Shown here: piece after piece, positions 20,830 to 30,281 of the stretch
Layout: every line of letters starts with the position of its first letter
Numbering within the stretch: the stretch's first letter is position 1
DNA from: Myxococcales bacterium
GTDB lineage: Bacteria; Myxococcota; Polyangia; Nannocystales; Nannocystaceae
Length of the DNA stretch: 64,000 nucleotides
Assembly (NCBI GenBank): GCA_016793465.1
Contig: JAEUJW010000087.1
Span: 1-64,000, forward strand
Direction: 5' to 3'
Notes under the pieces: model-generated
The model's input: the letters and a program-made list of their open reading frames with translations, nothing else
Told to the model about the DNA's origin: nothing
Database searches by the model: none
Made by a program: the position numbers and the translations under genes

Positions 20830-23800
20830 TCAGCCGCCGAGTTCGGCGAGCCGCTCGTCGCGGTCGCGGTAACCCGGCGTGACCTGCTGCAGCACCTCGA
20901 CCGCGCGCGCGTCGTCGCCGGTGGTCTGGAACAGCACGCCGAGCTCGTAGCGGGCCTCGCTGCGCTCGTCGTCGTCGGCGGCGTGTTCGATCGCCGTCTC
21001 GAGGTCGGCGACCGCCCGCGCGTTGTCTCCGCGCTGGGCGCGGAGGCTCGCCATCATGATGCGGGCCCGCGAGGTCCAGCGCGGGTCCTTCGCGGCCAGT
21101 TCGAACTGCGCGAGGGCGTCGTCGTCGAGGCCCATCTCGCGGTAGGCGGTGCCGAGGTCGAAGAACGTCTGGGCGTCCGCCCCATCCTCGAGGTCGGCCT
21201 TGGCGCGGGTGGGCTGGGTCGCCTTGCCGATCGTCCGCGAGGCCGGCTCGCTGAAGATCGAGGCCAGGAAGTCGTCGTCGTCCTCTTCCTCGAGCCGCTG
21301 GACCGTCGCCGGCGCGACCGCCGGGGCCGCCCGCGTGGCCGGCAGATCCTCGACGACCACCGGCGCGCTCGCCGACTCGAGCTTGGCCCCTGCCGCGAAG
21401 CGGTCCGCGAACTCCGCCAGCGCCGGATGACCCGGGAAGCGCCGCTGCAGCTCGAGGTAGGCGAACTGCGCGTCGTCGTCGAACCGACCCGAGATGAAGA
21501 ACCGCAGCTCCTCGACCTCATCGGTGATGTCCGGGTAGTCGATCGGCGCCGACTTGCCCTCGGCCGCCTCGCCGTCGAGCAGCACCGCGTCGATCGCCAT
21601 CATCGCGGTGTCACCGGCGTCGGGCTTCTTGTCGGCCTGCTCGACCGCCGCGGGCTTCTCCGCCGCGGGCTCGGCTTGCTCGACCGCAGCAGGCCGCTCG
21701 TCGGCCTTCTCCGCCGCGGGCTGCTCGGCCGCTCGCTCGTCGACCGCCGCGGGCGCCTCGTCGGCGCTCTCGCTCGGCGCGGCCTCCGACACGGGCGCCG
21801 CGCCCGCGGGCGCCTCCGTCGCGATGTTCTCCGCAGCAGGCGTCTCGGTCTCGGGTGTCTCGGCGGCGATCTCCTTCACGGACGGCTCGGCCGCGGTGGT
21901 CTCGGGCTCGGTCACCTCGGCAGCAGGTCGCTCCGCCGCGATCTTCTCGGGCTCGGTCTCCTCGGCGGCTGGTTGCTCCGCCTCGAGCTTCTCACCCTCG
22001 ATCTTCGCCGCTGGCTCCTCGCCCTCGGCCTTGTCGCCCTCGCCCGCCGGCTCGACGCGCGTCGTGGCCTCGTCGGTCGCCTCGGTCCTCTCGGGCTCGC
22101 CGGACTTCTCCTCGGCGATCGCCTCCGCTGACTCCGGCTTCGCCGCGTCCTCGGCCTTCGCCGCGACGTCGGCTTCGGTCTGCTCCGGCTTCGCCGCCTC
22201 GCCGGTGGCCGCCTGGCTCGCCGGCGCGACGACTTCGGCCTGCTCGGCCGCCGCCGCTTCGGGCTTCGCCGCCTCCGGCTCGCGCGGCTCGACGTGTTCG
22301 TACTTCGCCTCGCTCGCGGGCTGCTCGAGCACCTCGGGCTTCGCCGGCGCCTGCTCCTCGACGGTCGCCTCGGCGTCCGCCGGCTTCTCCGGGCTCGGCG
22401 GCGCGGGGCGGGCCGGCGGGGCGCGCCTCGGCGCGGGCGGTCGCTTGGACGGCGGCGGCGCGGGGCGGGTCGGCGGCGCCTTGACCTCGACGACATCCTC
22501 GACCTCGACCATCTCCTCGGCGTCGAGCATCTCGATCACCCCGGAGTCGTCGGGCTGGATCTCCTCGTCCTCGCGGTCGCTGCTCGGCGCCGGCGCGCGG
22601 ATCGGCTCGGGCTTCGGCGACGACTTCAAGAATTTTTTGGAGAGCTCGGGCCGCTTGGCCGGCTTGATCGCCTCGGGCTTCTTCTCCGCCGGGGCCGGCT
22701 TCGCCTCGGCCTCGACCTTGTCCGGCTCACCGGCGGTCGCCTCGTCCTCGGGCTTGTCGTCGGTCTTCACCGCCGGCGGCCGCTTGAACACCGGCAGCGG
22801 CGTCTTCTCGCCGAAGCGTGCGCCCAGCGGCGCGCGCGGCAGCGGCGTCTTCTCGCTGAAGCGCGTCGCCAGCGGGGAGATCGGCAGCGGCGTCGGCTCC
22901 GCCCTGGGCGTCACCGGGGGCAGGTCGCTCGCCGGCTTCGGGGTGGTCACCGCCTCGAGCGACGACAGCGAGCCCGGACGCGGGCGCGCCCCGGACGTAT
23001 CCTCGCCTGGCTTTTCGGACGTGTCCGATCGGTCCTGTCCTTCGGGACCGGTATTCGCCTCGGTCGGTGTCTCCGCGACATCCGCCGCGGCCTTCTCCTC
23101 GGCCGCCTTCGCCGCGGACGCAGCCTGCTCTGCAGCGCTGTCCGCCGCGGCCTTCTCCTCGGCGATGCGATCCGCCGCGGCCTTCTCCTCGGCGACGTGA
23201 TCCGCCGCGGCCTTCTCCTCCGCCGCGCGATCCGCCGCGGCCTTCTCCTCCGCCGCGCGGTCCGCCGCGGCCTTCTCCTCCGCAGCGCGATCCGCCGCGA
23301 CCTTCGCCTCCGCCGCGGCCTGCTCGGCAGCCGCCTTGTCGGCCGCCTCCTTGTCTTCGTCCGCCTTCCTGGCCGCCGCTCGCTCCTCGGTCTTCGTGCG
23401 GGGCTTCACCGCCGCGGCCGCGGCCGCCTCGTGGGCGGCCGCTTCGTCGCGCGCGGCGGCTTCGCCGAGCGCGAGCGTCGGGTCCGGCGTGCGTTCGTTC
23501 TCCCCGTCGAGCTTGACGTGCAGCCCCTTCAGCAGGGACGCGGCCTCGTCGCTCGGCTGGCCGTTCGAGTCGATGGCGGCGAGCACCATCTCGGCTCTGG
23601 TGTGGTCGGGCGCGAGCTTCTGGGCGCGGGCCAGGTAGTCGCGCGCGAGCCGGATGTTCTGCCCGCTGACGAGCTGGGCCAGGCGGACGTACGCGTCGGC
23701 GGCCTCGGGCCCGCGCTGGAGCTCGCTGAGGATCTGCGCCTGCAGCTCGAGCGCGGGGGTGTGGTTGGCGTCGCGCAGGAACACCAGGTCGAGGTGGCCG

Positions 23801-24990
23801 AGCGCGTGCTCGTACATCTTGTACTTGACGTAGACGCGCGCCTCGAGGAGCACCTTCTCGACGTCGCCGACGTTGTCCTCAAGGACCTCAGCGGCTCCGG
23901 GCGCCACGTTGGCGCCCACGGGAGCGAAAGGGCGGGAGGGTACCTCCTCGACCTTGCGTTCTTCATCTTCGACCACGTCGACATCGAGGTCGAGGTCCTT
24001 GTCTTCTTCCTCGACGACGTCGACGTCGAGGCTGATGTCCTCATCCCTGTCCTTCGGATCCACCGGGAGCGCGGCGATCTCCGCCTCGACCTCGCCGATG
24101 ATCTTCTTGATGTCCTCGGCGTTCTCGGGGCTCCACGCCAGCGCCTTGCGCAGCACGCGGGCCGCCGTCTCCTTGGCCTTGCGCCCGCCCTTGCGCTGCT
24201 CGCGGGCCAGCTCCATCACCACGCTGACCGCCTTGTCGACCTTGCCGATGGCGACGAACGTGTCGCCGAGCAGCTCGAGGCCCTCGGCGTCGGCCGGGGC
24301 GGCCCGCAGCAGCGCGTTCAACTTGACGAGGGCCCGCCGGTTCTCGCCCTGCTTCAGGTAGATCTGCGCGAGCGAGCGGAGGACCGGCAGGTCGTCCTCC
24401 TTGTGATAGATGAGGCGCTCGGCCACGCGGATGTAGTCGTCGGTCCGGCGGTCGGCGAGCAGGCGCTCCGCGGCCAGCCTGAAGTGCTCGACCGCCTGCG
24501 CGACCATCCCCTCACGCGAGTACAGCTCGGCCAGGCGCAGGCGCTTGCCGACGGCCCCGGGCTCGAGCTCCGCGACCATGCGGAAGCCCTCGAGGCCCTC
24601 GGCGATCTGGCCCGACTGGAAGTACGCCTGGGCCACGAACTCGTAGGCCGCGACGGCGTCGTTGATGCGCCCGAGGCCGTTGTAGATGCTGGCGATGCGG
24701 CTCTGCACGTCGAGCCGGTTGGCGTCGAGCGCGAGCACCTTGCGGTAGACCGCGATGGCCTTCTGGCCCTCGTTGGCGTCGGCGTAGTGCTTGCCGACGT
24801 GGATGTAGCGCTCGATCGCCCCGGCCTTGTCGCCGGCGTTGGCCAGCGCCTCGGCCAGCAGCAGCCACGAGCGCAGGTCGGCCGGGTCGGCCTCGATGAT
24901 CGTGACGTACTCTTTGGCCGCACGGTCGTGCTGCCCCTTCGCCGCGAACTTCGCGGCCGCCGTCATCGCCTTTTCCCGGTTGAACGCCAC
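20830..24990 (-). CDS. Large TPR protein with a long Ala/Glu-rich low-complexity middle
   Basis: A 1,386-residue cytoplasmic protein, function unknown. Residues about 1-310 are consecutive TPR units (AKEYVTIIEADPADLRSWLL and following), as are about 375-490 and the last 170 residues (YREMGLDDDALAQFELAAKD). Between them lies a Pro/Ala/Glu/Lys-rich region of some 700 residues that includes about seven copies of a ten-residue repeat (EEKAAADRAA; DNA 23082-23310). Such proteins usually act as scaffolds. The start is GTG with only a poor ribosome site; MTAAAKF eight residues in is an alternative. It follows accC by 42 bases and may share its mRNA. Confidence 0.85.
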   Translation of the reverse strand: MAFNREKAMTAAAKFAAKGQHDRAAKEYVTIIEADPADLRSWLLLAEALANAGDKAGAIERYIHVGKHYADANEGQKAIAVYRKVLALDANRLDVQSRIASIYNGLGRINDAVAAYEFVAQAYFQSGQIAEGLEGFRMVAELEPGAVGKRLRLAELYSREGMVAQAVEHFRLAAERLLADRRTDDYIRVAERLIYHKEDDLPVLRSLAQIYLKQGENRRALVKLNALLRAAPADAEGLELLGDTFVAIGKVDKAVSVVMELAREQRKGGRKAKETAARVLRKALAWSPENAEDIKKIIGEVEAEIAALPVDPKDRDEDISLDVDVVEEEDKDLDLDVDVVEDEERKVEEVPSRPFAPVGANVAPGAAEVLEDNVGDVEKVLLEARVYVKYKMYEHALGHLDLVFLRDANHTPALELQAQILSELQRGPEAADAYVRLAQLVSGQNIRLARDYLARAQKLAPDHTRAEMVLAAIDSNGQPSDEAASLLKGLHVKLDGENERTPDPTLALGEAAARDEAAAHEAAAAAAVKPRTKTEERAAARKADEDKEAADKAAAEQAAAEAKVAADRAAEEKAAADRAAEEKAAADRAAEEKAAADHVAEEKAAADRIAEEKAAADSAAEQAASAAKAAEEKAAADVAETPTEANTGPEGQDRSDTSEKPGEDTSGARPRPGSLSSLEAVTTPKPASDLPPVTPRAEPTPLPISPLATRFSEKTPLPRAPLGARFGEKTPLPVFKRPPAVKTDDKPEDEATAGEPDKVEAEAKPAPAEKKPEAIKPAKRPELSKKFLKSSPKPEPIRAPAPSSDREDEEIQPDDSGVIEMLDAEEMVEVEDVVEVKAPPTRPAPPPSKRPPAPRRAPPARPAPPSPEKPADAEATVEEQAPAKPEVLEQPASEAKYEHVEPREPEAAKPEAAAAEQAEVVAPASQAATGEAAKPEQTEADVAAKAEDAAKPESAEAIAEEKSGEPERTEATDEATTRVEPAGEGDKAEGEEPAAKIEGEKLEAEQPAAEETEPEKIAAERPAAEVTEPETTAAEPSVKEIAAETPETETPAAENIATEAPAGAAPVSEAAPSESADEAPAAVDERAAEQPAAEKADERPAAVEQAEPAAEKPAAVEQADKKPDAGDTAMMAIDAVLLDGEAAEGKSAPIDYPDITDEVEELRFFISGRFDDDAQFAYLELQRRFPGHPALAEFADRFAAGAKLESASAPVVVEDLPATRAAPAVAPATVQRLEEEDDDDFLASIFSEPASRTIGKATQPTRAKADLEDGADAQTFFDLGTAYREMGLDDDALAQFELAAKDPRWTSRARIMMASLRAQRGDNARAVADLETAIEHAADDDERSEARYELGVLFQTTGDDARAVEVLQQVTPGYRDRDERLAELGG
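23036..23049. repeat. Variant TGTCC-N4-GGACC motif
   Basis: TGTCC-TTCG-GGACC, preceded by CGGAC-GT-GTCCG (23016-23027), inside the TPR gene; the affected codons on the coding strand (GGT, GAA, GGA, CGA, CCA, GAT) are uncommon in this gene. Confidence 0.45.
23082..23310 (-). repeat. In-frame 30-bp tandem repeats encoding EEKAAADRAA
   Basis: About seven imperfect 30-base units (core CCGCGGCCTTCTCCTC on the + strand) inside the TPR gene. The period is a multiple of three and the encoded charged-helical decapeptide is kept. Confidence 0.85.
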
Positions 24991-25032
24991 CCGCGCTGCT
25001 CAGCCTTTCTGGATCTCGGTGCCCTCGATGGA

Positions 25033-26442
25033 CTAAGCCGAATCGCCGTCGCTCTCGGCCTGGATCGCCTCCGGGTCGACGGAGGCCTCGAGGAAGTGGG
25101 TATCGTATTTACCACTGACAAAGGCCGGTTGCTTCAGCAACCAGCGGTGCAGGGGCAGGTTGGTGGAGATCCCTTCGATCACGCATTCGCCCAGGGCCCG
25201 CCGCATGCGCTGGATGGCCCGGGGGCGGTCGGGGGCGTGCACGATGATCTTGGCGACCATCGAGTCGTAGTGGGGCGAAACCGTGTACCCCTGGTAGCAG
25301 TGGCTGTCGACCCGGACGCCGAAGCCACCCGGGAAGTGCAGAGCGGAGATCGTCCCCGGCCGCGGCATCCACGAGACCGGGTCCTCGGCGTTGATCCGGC
25401 ACTCGATCGCGTGGCCCCGCGGACGAAACACGCCGTCGGGGCCGTCGCCGCCCCGCGTCATGGTCGCCAGGTGTCCGAGCGGCTCGCCGCAGGCCAGCCG
25501 GATCTGCTCCTGCACGAGGTCGAGGCCGGTGATCATCTCGGTCACGCAGTGCTCGACCTGCACCCGCGTGTTCATTTCCATGAAGTAGAAGCGGTCGCCA
25601 TCGAGCAGAAATTCAACCGTGCCGAGCGAGTGATACCCGATCGCCTTGCCGGCGGCGACGGCCGCGGCGCACATCTGCTGGCGCAGCTCGTCGCTCAAAG
25701 CCGAGCACGGCGCCTCCTCGATCACCTTCTGGTGACGCCGCTGGACCGAGCACTCGCGCTCGAGCAGGTGCACGCAGTCGCCGAACTTGTCGGCGACGAT
25801 CTGCACCTCGACGTGCCGCGGGCTCGTCACGTAGCGCTCGAGGTACATGTCGCCGCAGCCGAACGCCTTGAAGGCCTCGACCTGGGCCGTGTCGAGCGTC
25901 TGCGGCAGCGACTTGATGTCGCGGACGATCTTCATGCCGCGCCCGCCGCCGCCCGCCGACGCCTTCAAAATTACCGGCAGGCCGATGCGCTCGGCGGCGG
26001 CGACGGCCTCGGCCGCCGACTGCAGCACGCCGGTGCCCGGCAGCACCGGCACGCCCGAGGCCTCCATCTTCTGGCGCGCCTTGACCTTGTCGCCCATGAC
26101 CTCCATGTGGATGGGGTCGGGGCCGATGAAGGTCATGCCGCACTTTTGCACGACCTCGGCGAACTCGGCCCGCTCCGCCAGGAAGCCGTAGCCGGGGTGG
26201 ACCGCGTCGGCGCCGGTCAGCTCGGCGGCGGCGATGATGTGCTTGATGTTGAGGTAGCTCTGCGCCGCCTGGCCCGGGCCGATGCACACCGCCTCGTCGG
26301 CGAAGCGCACGTGCAGCGCGTGCTCGTCGGCCGTCGAGTAGACCGCGACGGTCTTCAGACCGAGCTCGCGGCACGCGCGGATGATCCGCAGGGCGATCTC
26401 CCCGCGGTTGGCGACCAGGACCTTGCGGATCTCGACGGTCAC
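25033..26442 (-). CDS. accC: Acetyl-CoA carboxylase biotin carboxylase subunit
   Basis: Carboxylates the biotin on AccB using ATP and bicarbonate, the first step of fatty-acid synthesis. 469 residues: N-terminal KVLVANRGEIALRIIRA, ATP-grasp core with KASAGGGGRGM, HVEVQI, FMEMNTRVQVEH. The GTG start overlaps the accB stop as GTGA, so translation is coupled. A few codon groups (for example GGT AAA TAC GAT near 25115, GTT GAA TTT near 25610, GTA ATT TTG near 25970) are A+T-rich compared with the rest. Confidence 0.97.
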   Translation of the reverse strand: MTVEIRKVLVANRGEIALRIIRACRELGLKTVAVYSTADEHALHVRFADEAVCIGPGQAAQSYLNIKHIIAAAELTGADAVHPGYGFLAERAEFAEVVQKCGMTFIGPDPIHMEVMGDKVKARQKMEASGVPVLPGTGVLQSAAEAVAAAERIGLPVILKASAGGGGRGMKIVRDIKSLPQTLDTAQVEAFKAFGCGDMYLERYVTSPRHVEVQIVADKFGDCVHLLERECSVQRRHQKVIEEAPCSALSDELRQQMCAAAVAAGKAIGYHSLGTVEFLLDGDRFYFMEMNTRVQVEHCVTEMITGLDLVQEQIRLACGEPLGHLATMTRGGDGPDGVFRPRGHAIECRINAEDPVSWMPRPGTISALHFPGGFGVRVDSHCYQGYTVSPHYDSMVAKIIVHAPDRPRAIQRMRRALGECVIEGISTNLPLHRWLLKQPAFVSGKYDTHFLEASVDPEAIQAESDGDSA

Positions 26443-26939
26443 AGCTTGCGCACCCGGAACAGCCGCGTCCCGTACTCGACCGGCTGGGCGTTCTCGATGA
26501 GCACCGCCTCGATCACGCACGGGAACTCGGCCTCGAGCTCGTTGAACAGCTTCATGGCCTCGACGATGCACAGCGTCTGGCCGCGCTCGACCTTCTTGCC
26601 GACCTCGGCGAACGGCGGCGAGTCCGGGTTGGTCGAGCGGTAGAACGTGCCGACGAACGGCGAGGTGATGAACGTCTCCGCGGCCGCGGGCGCGGCGGCG
26701 GGGGCCGGCTGCGCGGCCGCGGGCGTCGGCGCGGCGGGCGGCGGGGCGGCCTGGCCCGCGGCGGGCGCCGGCTGCCACTCGCCGGCGGGTCGCGCCGGGA
26801 AGTCGCTGCGGCGCAGCAGCACCCGCTGGTCGCCGTTCTCGATCTCGAGCTCGTCGAGTTCGAACTGTCGAAAGACCTTGGCGAGCTCGCGGATGTACCG
26901 CAAGTCCGGCAAGCCCTGGTTGTCCCGTGGATCGGACAT
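26439..26939 (-). CDS. accB: Acetyl-CoA carboxylase biotin carboxyl carrier protein
   Basis: 166-residue carrier. The C-terminal biotinyl domain has VEAMKLFNE with the biotinylated Lys130; an Ala/Pro linker (about 55-88) joins it to an N-terminal helical part. ATG at 26939 is preceded by GGAG five bases upstream. It follows aroQ by 14 bases and is coupled to accC. Confidence 0.97.
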   Translation of the reverse strand: MSDPRDNQGLPDLRYIRELAKVFRQFELDELEIENGDQRVLLRRSDFPARPAGEWQPAPAAGQAAPPPAAPTPAAAQPAPAAAPAAAETFITSPFVGTFYRSTNPDSPPFAEVGKKVERGQTLCIVEAMKLFNELEAEFPCVIEAVLIENAQPVEYGTRLFRVRKL

Positions 26940-26953
26940 CGATGCTCCGTGGT

Positions 26954-27451
26954 TCACTTCGCGGTCTCGACTGCCGTCAGCCGCCCGGACAGGTACCGCA
27001 GGGCCAGGAGATAGGAGTCGTGGCCCAGGCCCATGATGATCCCGGCACATGCTACGCCAGTCACCGATTCGTGGCGAAAAGATTCTCGCCGGTAGAGGTT
27101 GCTCAGGTGCACCTCGACCACAGGGATGCTCACGGCCCGCAGCGCGTCGTGGATCGCCACGCTCGTATGGGTGTATCCCGCGGGGTTGATGACGATGCCG
27201 TCCTGCGCGGACAGCTGACCGGGGCGGGCCGACTGCACCCATTCGAGGATCTCGGACTCGCTGTTCGACTGCCGGATCGTCAGCGTGACCCCGAGTCGAT
27301 CGGCCAGCGCCTGCAGCGACGCGTCGAGCTCGGCGAGCGTGCCGGCGCCGTAGATGCCCGGCTCGCGCTCACCGAGCAAATTCAGGTTCGGGCCGTGGAT
27401 TACCAGGACCCGAACCGACCGCTTCGCGTCGGCCTGAGGCGACTCGCTCAC
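26954..27451 (-). CDS. aroQ: 3-dehydroquinate dehydratase, type II
   Basis: Third step of the shikimate pathway (3-dehydroquinate to 3-dehydroshikimate). The 165-residue sequence has the type II signatures HGPNLNLLGERE with the catalytic Tyr soon after (GIYG), NPAGYTHTSVAIHDAL and EVHLSNLYRRESFRH. The GTG start overlaps the roadblock gene stop as GTGA. Placement beside accB is common in bacteria. Confidence 0.97.
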   Translation of the reverse strand: MSESPQADAKRSVRVLVIHGPNLNLLGEREPGIYGAGTLAELDASLQALADRLGVTLTIRQSNSESEILEWVQSARPGQLSAQDGIVINPAGYTHTSVAIHDALRAVSIPVVEVHLSNLYRRESFRHESVTGVACAGIIMGLGHDSYLLALRYLSGRLTAVETAK

Positions 27452-27792
27452 AGGTTGGCGAGCAGATCGTTGGACGCCGTGCGCAGCACCCAGCGGCCCT
27501 TGCCGAAGTTGCTGTTGTCGGCCATCAGCACGACCGCGAAGTAACCTTCGGACAGGAAGCGAGCGAGCAGCGTGCCGCGCTCCGCCTTCACGGTGATGTC
27601 GGACACCGCCCCGAGATCGAGGGCCCGCGAGGCCTTCAGGATCTCGATGAACTCGGTGGAGACGTTCTCGATGTCCCCGAACTGGTCGTCACCCACGTAC
27701 TTCTCCACGGCATAGCCGTCGAGGCCCATGAGCACGGCGGCCTTGGCGCCGGGAATCTTGTCGACGATGGACTTGAGGGTGTCTCCGATCAT
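27448..27792 (-). CDS. Roadblock/LC7 domain protein
   Basis: 114-residue single-domain protein (GAKAAVLMGLDGYAVEKYV, then [17 protein letters not shown]). Roadblock proteins such as MglB regulate small Ras-like GTPases and form dimers; no GTPase gene is nearby, so the partner is unknown. ATG at 27792 has GGAG three to four bases upstream. It lies 166 bases after aroB and is translationally coupled to aroQ, an odd place for a polarity-type regulator. Confidence 0.87.
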   Translation of the reverse strand: MIGDTLKSIVDKIPGAKAAVLMGLDGYAVEKYVGDDQFGDIENVSTEFIEILKASRALDLGAVSDITVKAERGTLLARFLSEGYFAVVLMADNSNFGKGRWVLRTASNDLLANL

Positions 27793-27958
27793 GGTCTCCA
27801 GCCGGGCGCTAGGGGTTCGCGCCGGTGCAGGTTGGCAGACCGCCGCTGTCCTGGCAAGACACTTGACCTCGTTCGCCTGCGCCCTCCGCGCAAAAAGCAC
27901 CGCGCTCGCCGCTTCACGGTGCGCGCGGCGAGGGGCCCGCGACGAGCCCCCCTCGGCT

Positions 27959-29137
27959 TCACGAGTCTGCGACCGGCGCCGGCCCGGACGGCCGCTGCCG
28001 CAACAATCCCATGATCTCACGCAGCGGCAGGGTCAGCACGAACGGCTCGCCGACGCGGGCGAGCGCGACATAGCTGGCCGTGCCCGCGGCGCGCTTCTTG
28101 TCGAGGAGGATCGCCTTCTCGACCGCCGCCCCGCGCTCGCCGGTCAACCATTCGTCGAGATCCGTCGGCAAGCGCAAGCGGGTCAGCGCCGCGGTCACGA
28201 GCTGCTCGAGGCCCGCCTCCGCGACCGCCTTGCGCTCCGAGATCCGCGCCGCCGCCCGCAGCCCGAGCGCGACCGCCTCGCCGTGCGGCACCGTGTAGTT
28301 CGACGCGGCCTCGATCGCGTGCCCGACCGTGTGCCCGAGGTTGAGCAGCACCCGCCCCTTGCCCGCCTCGCCCTGCTCCCACGGGTCACGCCCGACGCAG
28401 GCGGCCTTCAAGCCGACCGACGTCGCCACCAGCGGGGCGATGACGTCGAAGTTGCGGGCGTGGATCGCGTCGGCCGCCGCCAGCATGTCGGTCAGGTGGT
28501 CCGGCGAGAACAGCAGCGCGTGCTTCACCATCTCGGCGAGGCCCTGCACGAACTCGCGGTCCGCGAGGGTGGCCAGCAGCTCGGGGTCGACGAGCACGAA
28601 CAGCGGGAAGTGGAACGCCCCGACCATGTTCTTGCCCGCCGGGAGGTCGACCGCGACCTTACCGCCGACCGAGGCGTCGACCTGCGCGAGCAAGGTCGTC
28701 GGGCACTGGACGACGGGGATCCCCCGCATGAACAGCGCCGCCGCCATGCCGGAGAGATCTCCGATCACCCCGCCGCCGAGCGCGACCACGGCGTCGCGTC
28801 GACCCATGCCGCCGCCGATCATCGCGTCGAGCGCGGTGAGCAGCGTCGGCATGGTCTTGTAGGCCTCGCCCGCGGGCACGACGATCGGCAGCACCGTGAA
28901 CCCGGCCGCCTCGAGGTTGTGCTGGATCGCCGCGCCGTGGTGGGCGAACACCATCTGGTCCGAGACGAGCGCCACCGTGGCCCCCGGCGCGCCGAGCCGC
29001 TGCTGCAGCTCGGTGCCCAGCCGCGACGCCGCCCCGCGGCCGATCAACACCGGATAGCTGCGGCTCTCCGCCGGCACGTGGACGTCGAGGACCAGCGGTC
29101 GTGGTCGCTTCGCCTTGCCTGGGCTGGACTCCGTCAT
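27959..29137 (-). CDS. aroB: 3-dehydroquinate synthase
   Basis: Second step of the shikimate pathway, NAD- and metal-dependent. 392 residues with GGGVIGDLSGMAAA, the CPTTLLAQVDASVGGK core and the metal-binding HTVGHAIE. ATG at 29137 overlaps the aroK stop as ATGA. Aromatic-amino-acid genes aroK and aroB directly follow pilO here, as they follow pil genes in many proteobacteria. Confidence 0.97.
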   Translation of the reverse strand: MTESSPGKAKRPRPLVLDVHVPAESRSYPVLIGRGAASRLGTELQQRLGAPGATVALVSDQMVFAHHGAAIQHNLEAAGFTVLPIVVPAGEAYKTMPTLLTALDAMIGGGMGRRDAVVALGGGVIGDLSGMAAALFMRGIPVVQCPTTLLAQVDASVGGKVAVDLPAGKNMVGAFHFPLFVLVDPELLATLADREFVQGLAEMVKHALLFSPDHLTDMLAAADAIHARNFDVIAPLVATSVGLKAACVGRDPWEQGEAGKGRVLLNLGHTVGHAIEAASNYTVPHGEAVALGLRAAARISERKAVAEAGLEQLVTAALTRLRLPTDLDEWLTGERGAAVEKAILLDKKRAAGTASYVALARVGEPFVLTLPLREIMGLLRQRPSGPAPVADS

Positions 29138-29679
29138 GTGCAAACCTCGAGCGCCGCTCGCAGCTTGTGGACAGCATCTTGCGGCGATCCCTCCGCGTCG
29201 ACAACCACATCTGCTTCTTCATAGGCAGACCGACGCTGCGTCCAGACCTCGAGCAGACGCGCCCGCAGTTCGTGTCCACTCAGCGCGGCGACCAGCGGCC
29301 GCGCGCGCCCTTCGTCCGCGGACAACCGTTCGGCCAGCACTTCTGGCGCCACCCGCAGCAGCGCCACGCGCCCGACGCTCCGCATCATCGCGCGGTTGTG
29401 CGGGTCGATGACCACACCCCCGCCGGTCGCGACCACGACGCTGCGGCGCACGAACCCCGGCTCGGCGATCAGCGAGGCGAGGGCCTCGCGCTCCTGCCGG
29501 CGAAACTGCGCCTCGCCGCGAGCGAACAGCGCGGCGATCGGCGCCCCGAAGATGCGGGCGATCCGCGTGTCGAGGTCGACCCACGTCGCGCCCCACGCGG
29601 CCGCCAGCAGCGGCGCCGCCGTCGACTTGCCCGCGCCCATCATGCCGGTGAGGAACACCGGCCGCCCCGGCCCGCTCAA
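29134..29679 (-). CDS. aroK: Shikimate kinase
   Basis: Phosphorylates shikimate with ATP. About 181 residues: Walker A GMMGAGKST (residues 12-20), DLD for Mg and shikimate, GGG turn, lid region GRARPLV. The start is inferred as TTG at 29679, which overlaps the pilO stop as TTGA; an internal GTG eight codons on (PVFLTG) is the alternative. Tight coupling with both neighbours indicates one operon. Confidence 0.94.
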   Translation of the reverse strand: MSGPGRPVFLTGMMGAGKSTAAPLLAAAWGATWVDLDTRIARIFGAPIAALFARGEAQFRRQEREALASLIAEPGFVRRSVVVATGGGVVIDPHNRAMMRSVGRVALLRVAPEVLAERLSADEGRARPLVAALSGHELRARLLEVWTQRRSAYEEADVVVDAEGSPQDAVHKLRAALEVCT

Positions 29680-30275
29680 GCCCCCTCCTGCGCGCCGGTC
29701 GGCGCGGCCAGCCGGGCCACGCGGATCACCAGCCGCCACACCAGCGTGTCCGCGTCGGCCCGGACCTCGCGCAGGTCGACCGCGACGATCTGCGGCAGCG
29801 CCAGCGCCCGCTCGACGAACCCGTGCAGCGCCGCCCAGCCGCCGCGCGCCTCGACCTCGACCGGCGCCCACACCAGCTCGGGCCCGCCCGGCCGCGCCGT
29901 GTCCCGCACCTCGACCTCGTCGGACCGCGGGCGCCACTGCTCGATCACCAGCCCCGACGCCTCCGCCAGCGCCGGCAGCTCGAGCAGCAGCGCGTCCTCG
30001 TGGCGCCCGTCGCCGCCGGGGATGCCGGCCAGCGCCGCCGCGAGCGCCGCCTCGTCGGCCTCCTGCTGGACCACGTACCGGCGGACCTCCTCGCGCCGCG
30101 CGTGGCGGGCGTCGAGGGCGGCCTGCGCCGCCGCCAGCTCGTTGTTCGCCGACTGCCACTCGTCCTCGGCCGTGGTGTAGAACACCGCGTACCACACGCC
30201 CGCGGCCACGCTCGCGACCAGCAGCCAGACCAGGAACGTCTGCAGCGGCGTGAGAGGGAACGAGCGGGCGGTCAT
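29676..30275 (-). CDS. pilO: Type IV pilus assembly protein PilO-like
   Basis: 199-residue inner-membrane protein with a short cytoplasmic N-terminus, one transmembrane segment (about 12-34), a coiled-coil stretch (35-80) and a small C-terminal alpha/beta domain, the architecture of PilO. Identification relies on this architecture and on position after pilM and pilN. It would form the PilN-PilO periplasmic clamp of the alignment complex. pilP and pilQ do not follow; aroK does. Confidence 0.8.
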   Translation of the reverse strand: MTARSFPLTPLQTFLVWLLVASVAAGVWYAVFYTTAEDEWQSANNELAAAQAALDARHARREEVRRYVVQQEADEAALAAALAGIPGGDGRHEDALLLELPALAEASGLVIEQWRPRSDEVEVRDTARPGGPELVWAPVEVEARGGWAALHGFVERALALPQIVAVDLREVRADADTLVWRLVIRVARLAAPTGAQEGA

Positions 30276-30281
30276 GCGCGG

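Noticed and set aside
23082..23310. CRISPR-like array of 30-bp units
   Set aside because: Units are adjacent without spacers, in frame, and encode a charged decapeptide repeat.
22294..26643. A 1,449-residue open frame on the + strand
   Set aside because: It is antisense to the TPR, accC and accB genes, which have clear family motifs; the frame is open only because stop codons are rare at this G+C content, and its product is Arg/Leu-rich without domains.
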